DNA of 64,000 bases. Source: Rattus norvegicus. Taxonomy: Eukaryota; Chordata; Mammalia; Rodentia; Muridae. Numbering within the stretch: position 1 is the first letter of the stretch; each line of letters begins with the position of its first letter. The DNA lies in the NCBI RefSeq assembly GCF_036323735.1, contig NC_086020.1, forward strand, positions 129,452,210-129,516,209, given 5' to 3'. Both the position numbers and the translations under genes were made by a program. This document shows, piece by piece, positions 63,960-64,000 of this stretch. The notes beneath the pieces were generated by a model, which was not told the origin of the DNA, did not search any database, and saw nothing but the letters and a program-made list of their open reading frames with translations.

Positions 63960-64000
63960 CAGATTATCTCTAGTGTTACTTTGTTCTGCTATTTCTGACA

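Larger units (their letters stand above)
58220..64000 (-). mobile_element. Nearly full-length rat-type L1, running off the right edge
   Basis: In antisense order this is a poly-A complement (58220-58240), 3' UTR (to 58948), ORF2 (62762 down to 58949), a 58-base inter-ORF spacer (62763-62820), ORF1 (63959 down to 62821) and 41 bases of 5' UTR. It is the least diverged repeat of the window, and long stretches agree with the rat L1 consensus as I remember it. The rest of the 5' UTR/promoter, if present, lies outside. Both ORFs are broken, so any mobility would need help in trans, and cis preference makes that unlikely. Confidence 0.96.

Overview
The window looks like intergenic DNA from a rodent nuclear genome, most probably rat (Rattus). 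The base composition is AT-rich, there are long dinucleotide and tetranucleotide microsatellites, and I recognise rodent SINEs (B1, B3). Many LINE-1 copies carry a 3' UTR of the rat type (a CCCGGTTTCC-type block followed by C-rich sequence on the antisense strand). The species call rests on remembered repeat consensus sequences, not on a database search. I found no intact protein-coding gene, no RNA gene, no CpG island and no CRISPR or bacterial-type feature. Almost every longer open frame lies in L1 ORF remnants or simple repeats.

Layout. Positions 1-10.8 kb are mostly unrecognised AT-rich DNA with TG/GA and GATA microsatellites, two short L1 3'-UTR pieces and one LTR-like repeat. From 10.8 to 14.2 kb there is a B3 SINE, a short plus-strand L1 with an 18-bp target-site duplication, and a 2.4-kb minus-strand L1 that meets it tail to tail. 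From 14.2 to 27.4 kb the DNA is mostly unrecognised, with B1 fragments and a processed pseudogene (probably Tmem131) at 23.8-25.2 kb. From 27.4 to 29.6 kb there are three L1 pieces, one containing a fold-back inverted repeat inside a single target-site duplication. From 29.6 to 47 kb there are long polypurine/polypyrimidine arrays, a twin-primed inverted L1 at 33.8-34.5 kb with a perfect 16-bp duplication, B1 copies, an unassigned coding-like remnant near 45.1 kb and a solo-LTR-like element at 46.5-47.0 kb.

The right quarter is an L1 cluster with all long copies on the minus strand. An old 3.8-kb L1 (47.3-53.3 kb) is interrupted by two younger L1 insertions. It is followed by a possible endogenous-retrovirus tail (53.3-54.0 kb), a 3.2-kb L1 (54.8-58.0 kb), a short LTR-like piece, and the youngest-looking L1 (58.2 kb to the window edge). 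That L1 holds a 3' UTR, all of ORF2 and all of ORF1, but both frames carry frameshifts and ORF2 also carries a nonsense codon, so it is not autonomous.

The genes do not form a pathway. The biology visible here is the history of retrotransposition: target-primed insertion with duplications, twin-priming inversion, nesting, pseudogene formation by L1 machinery, and later microsatellite growth. I found no previously undescribed system. The most informative items are the structurally odd L1 insertions and the unassigned coding-like remnant.
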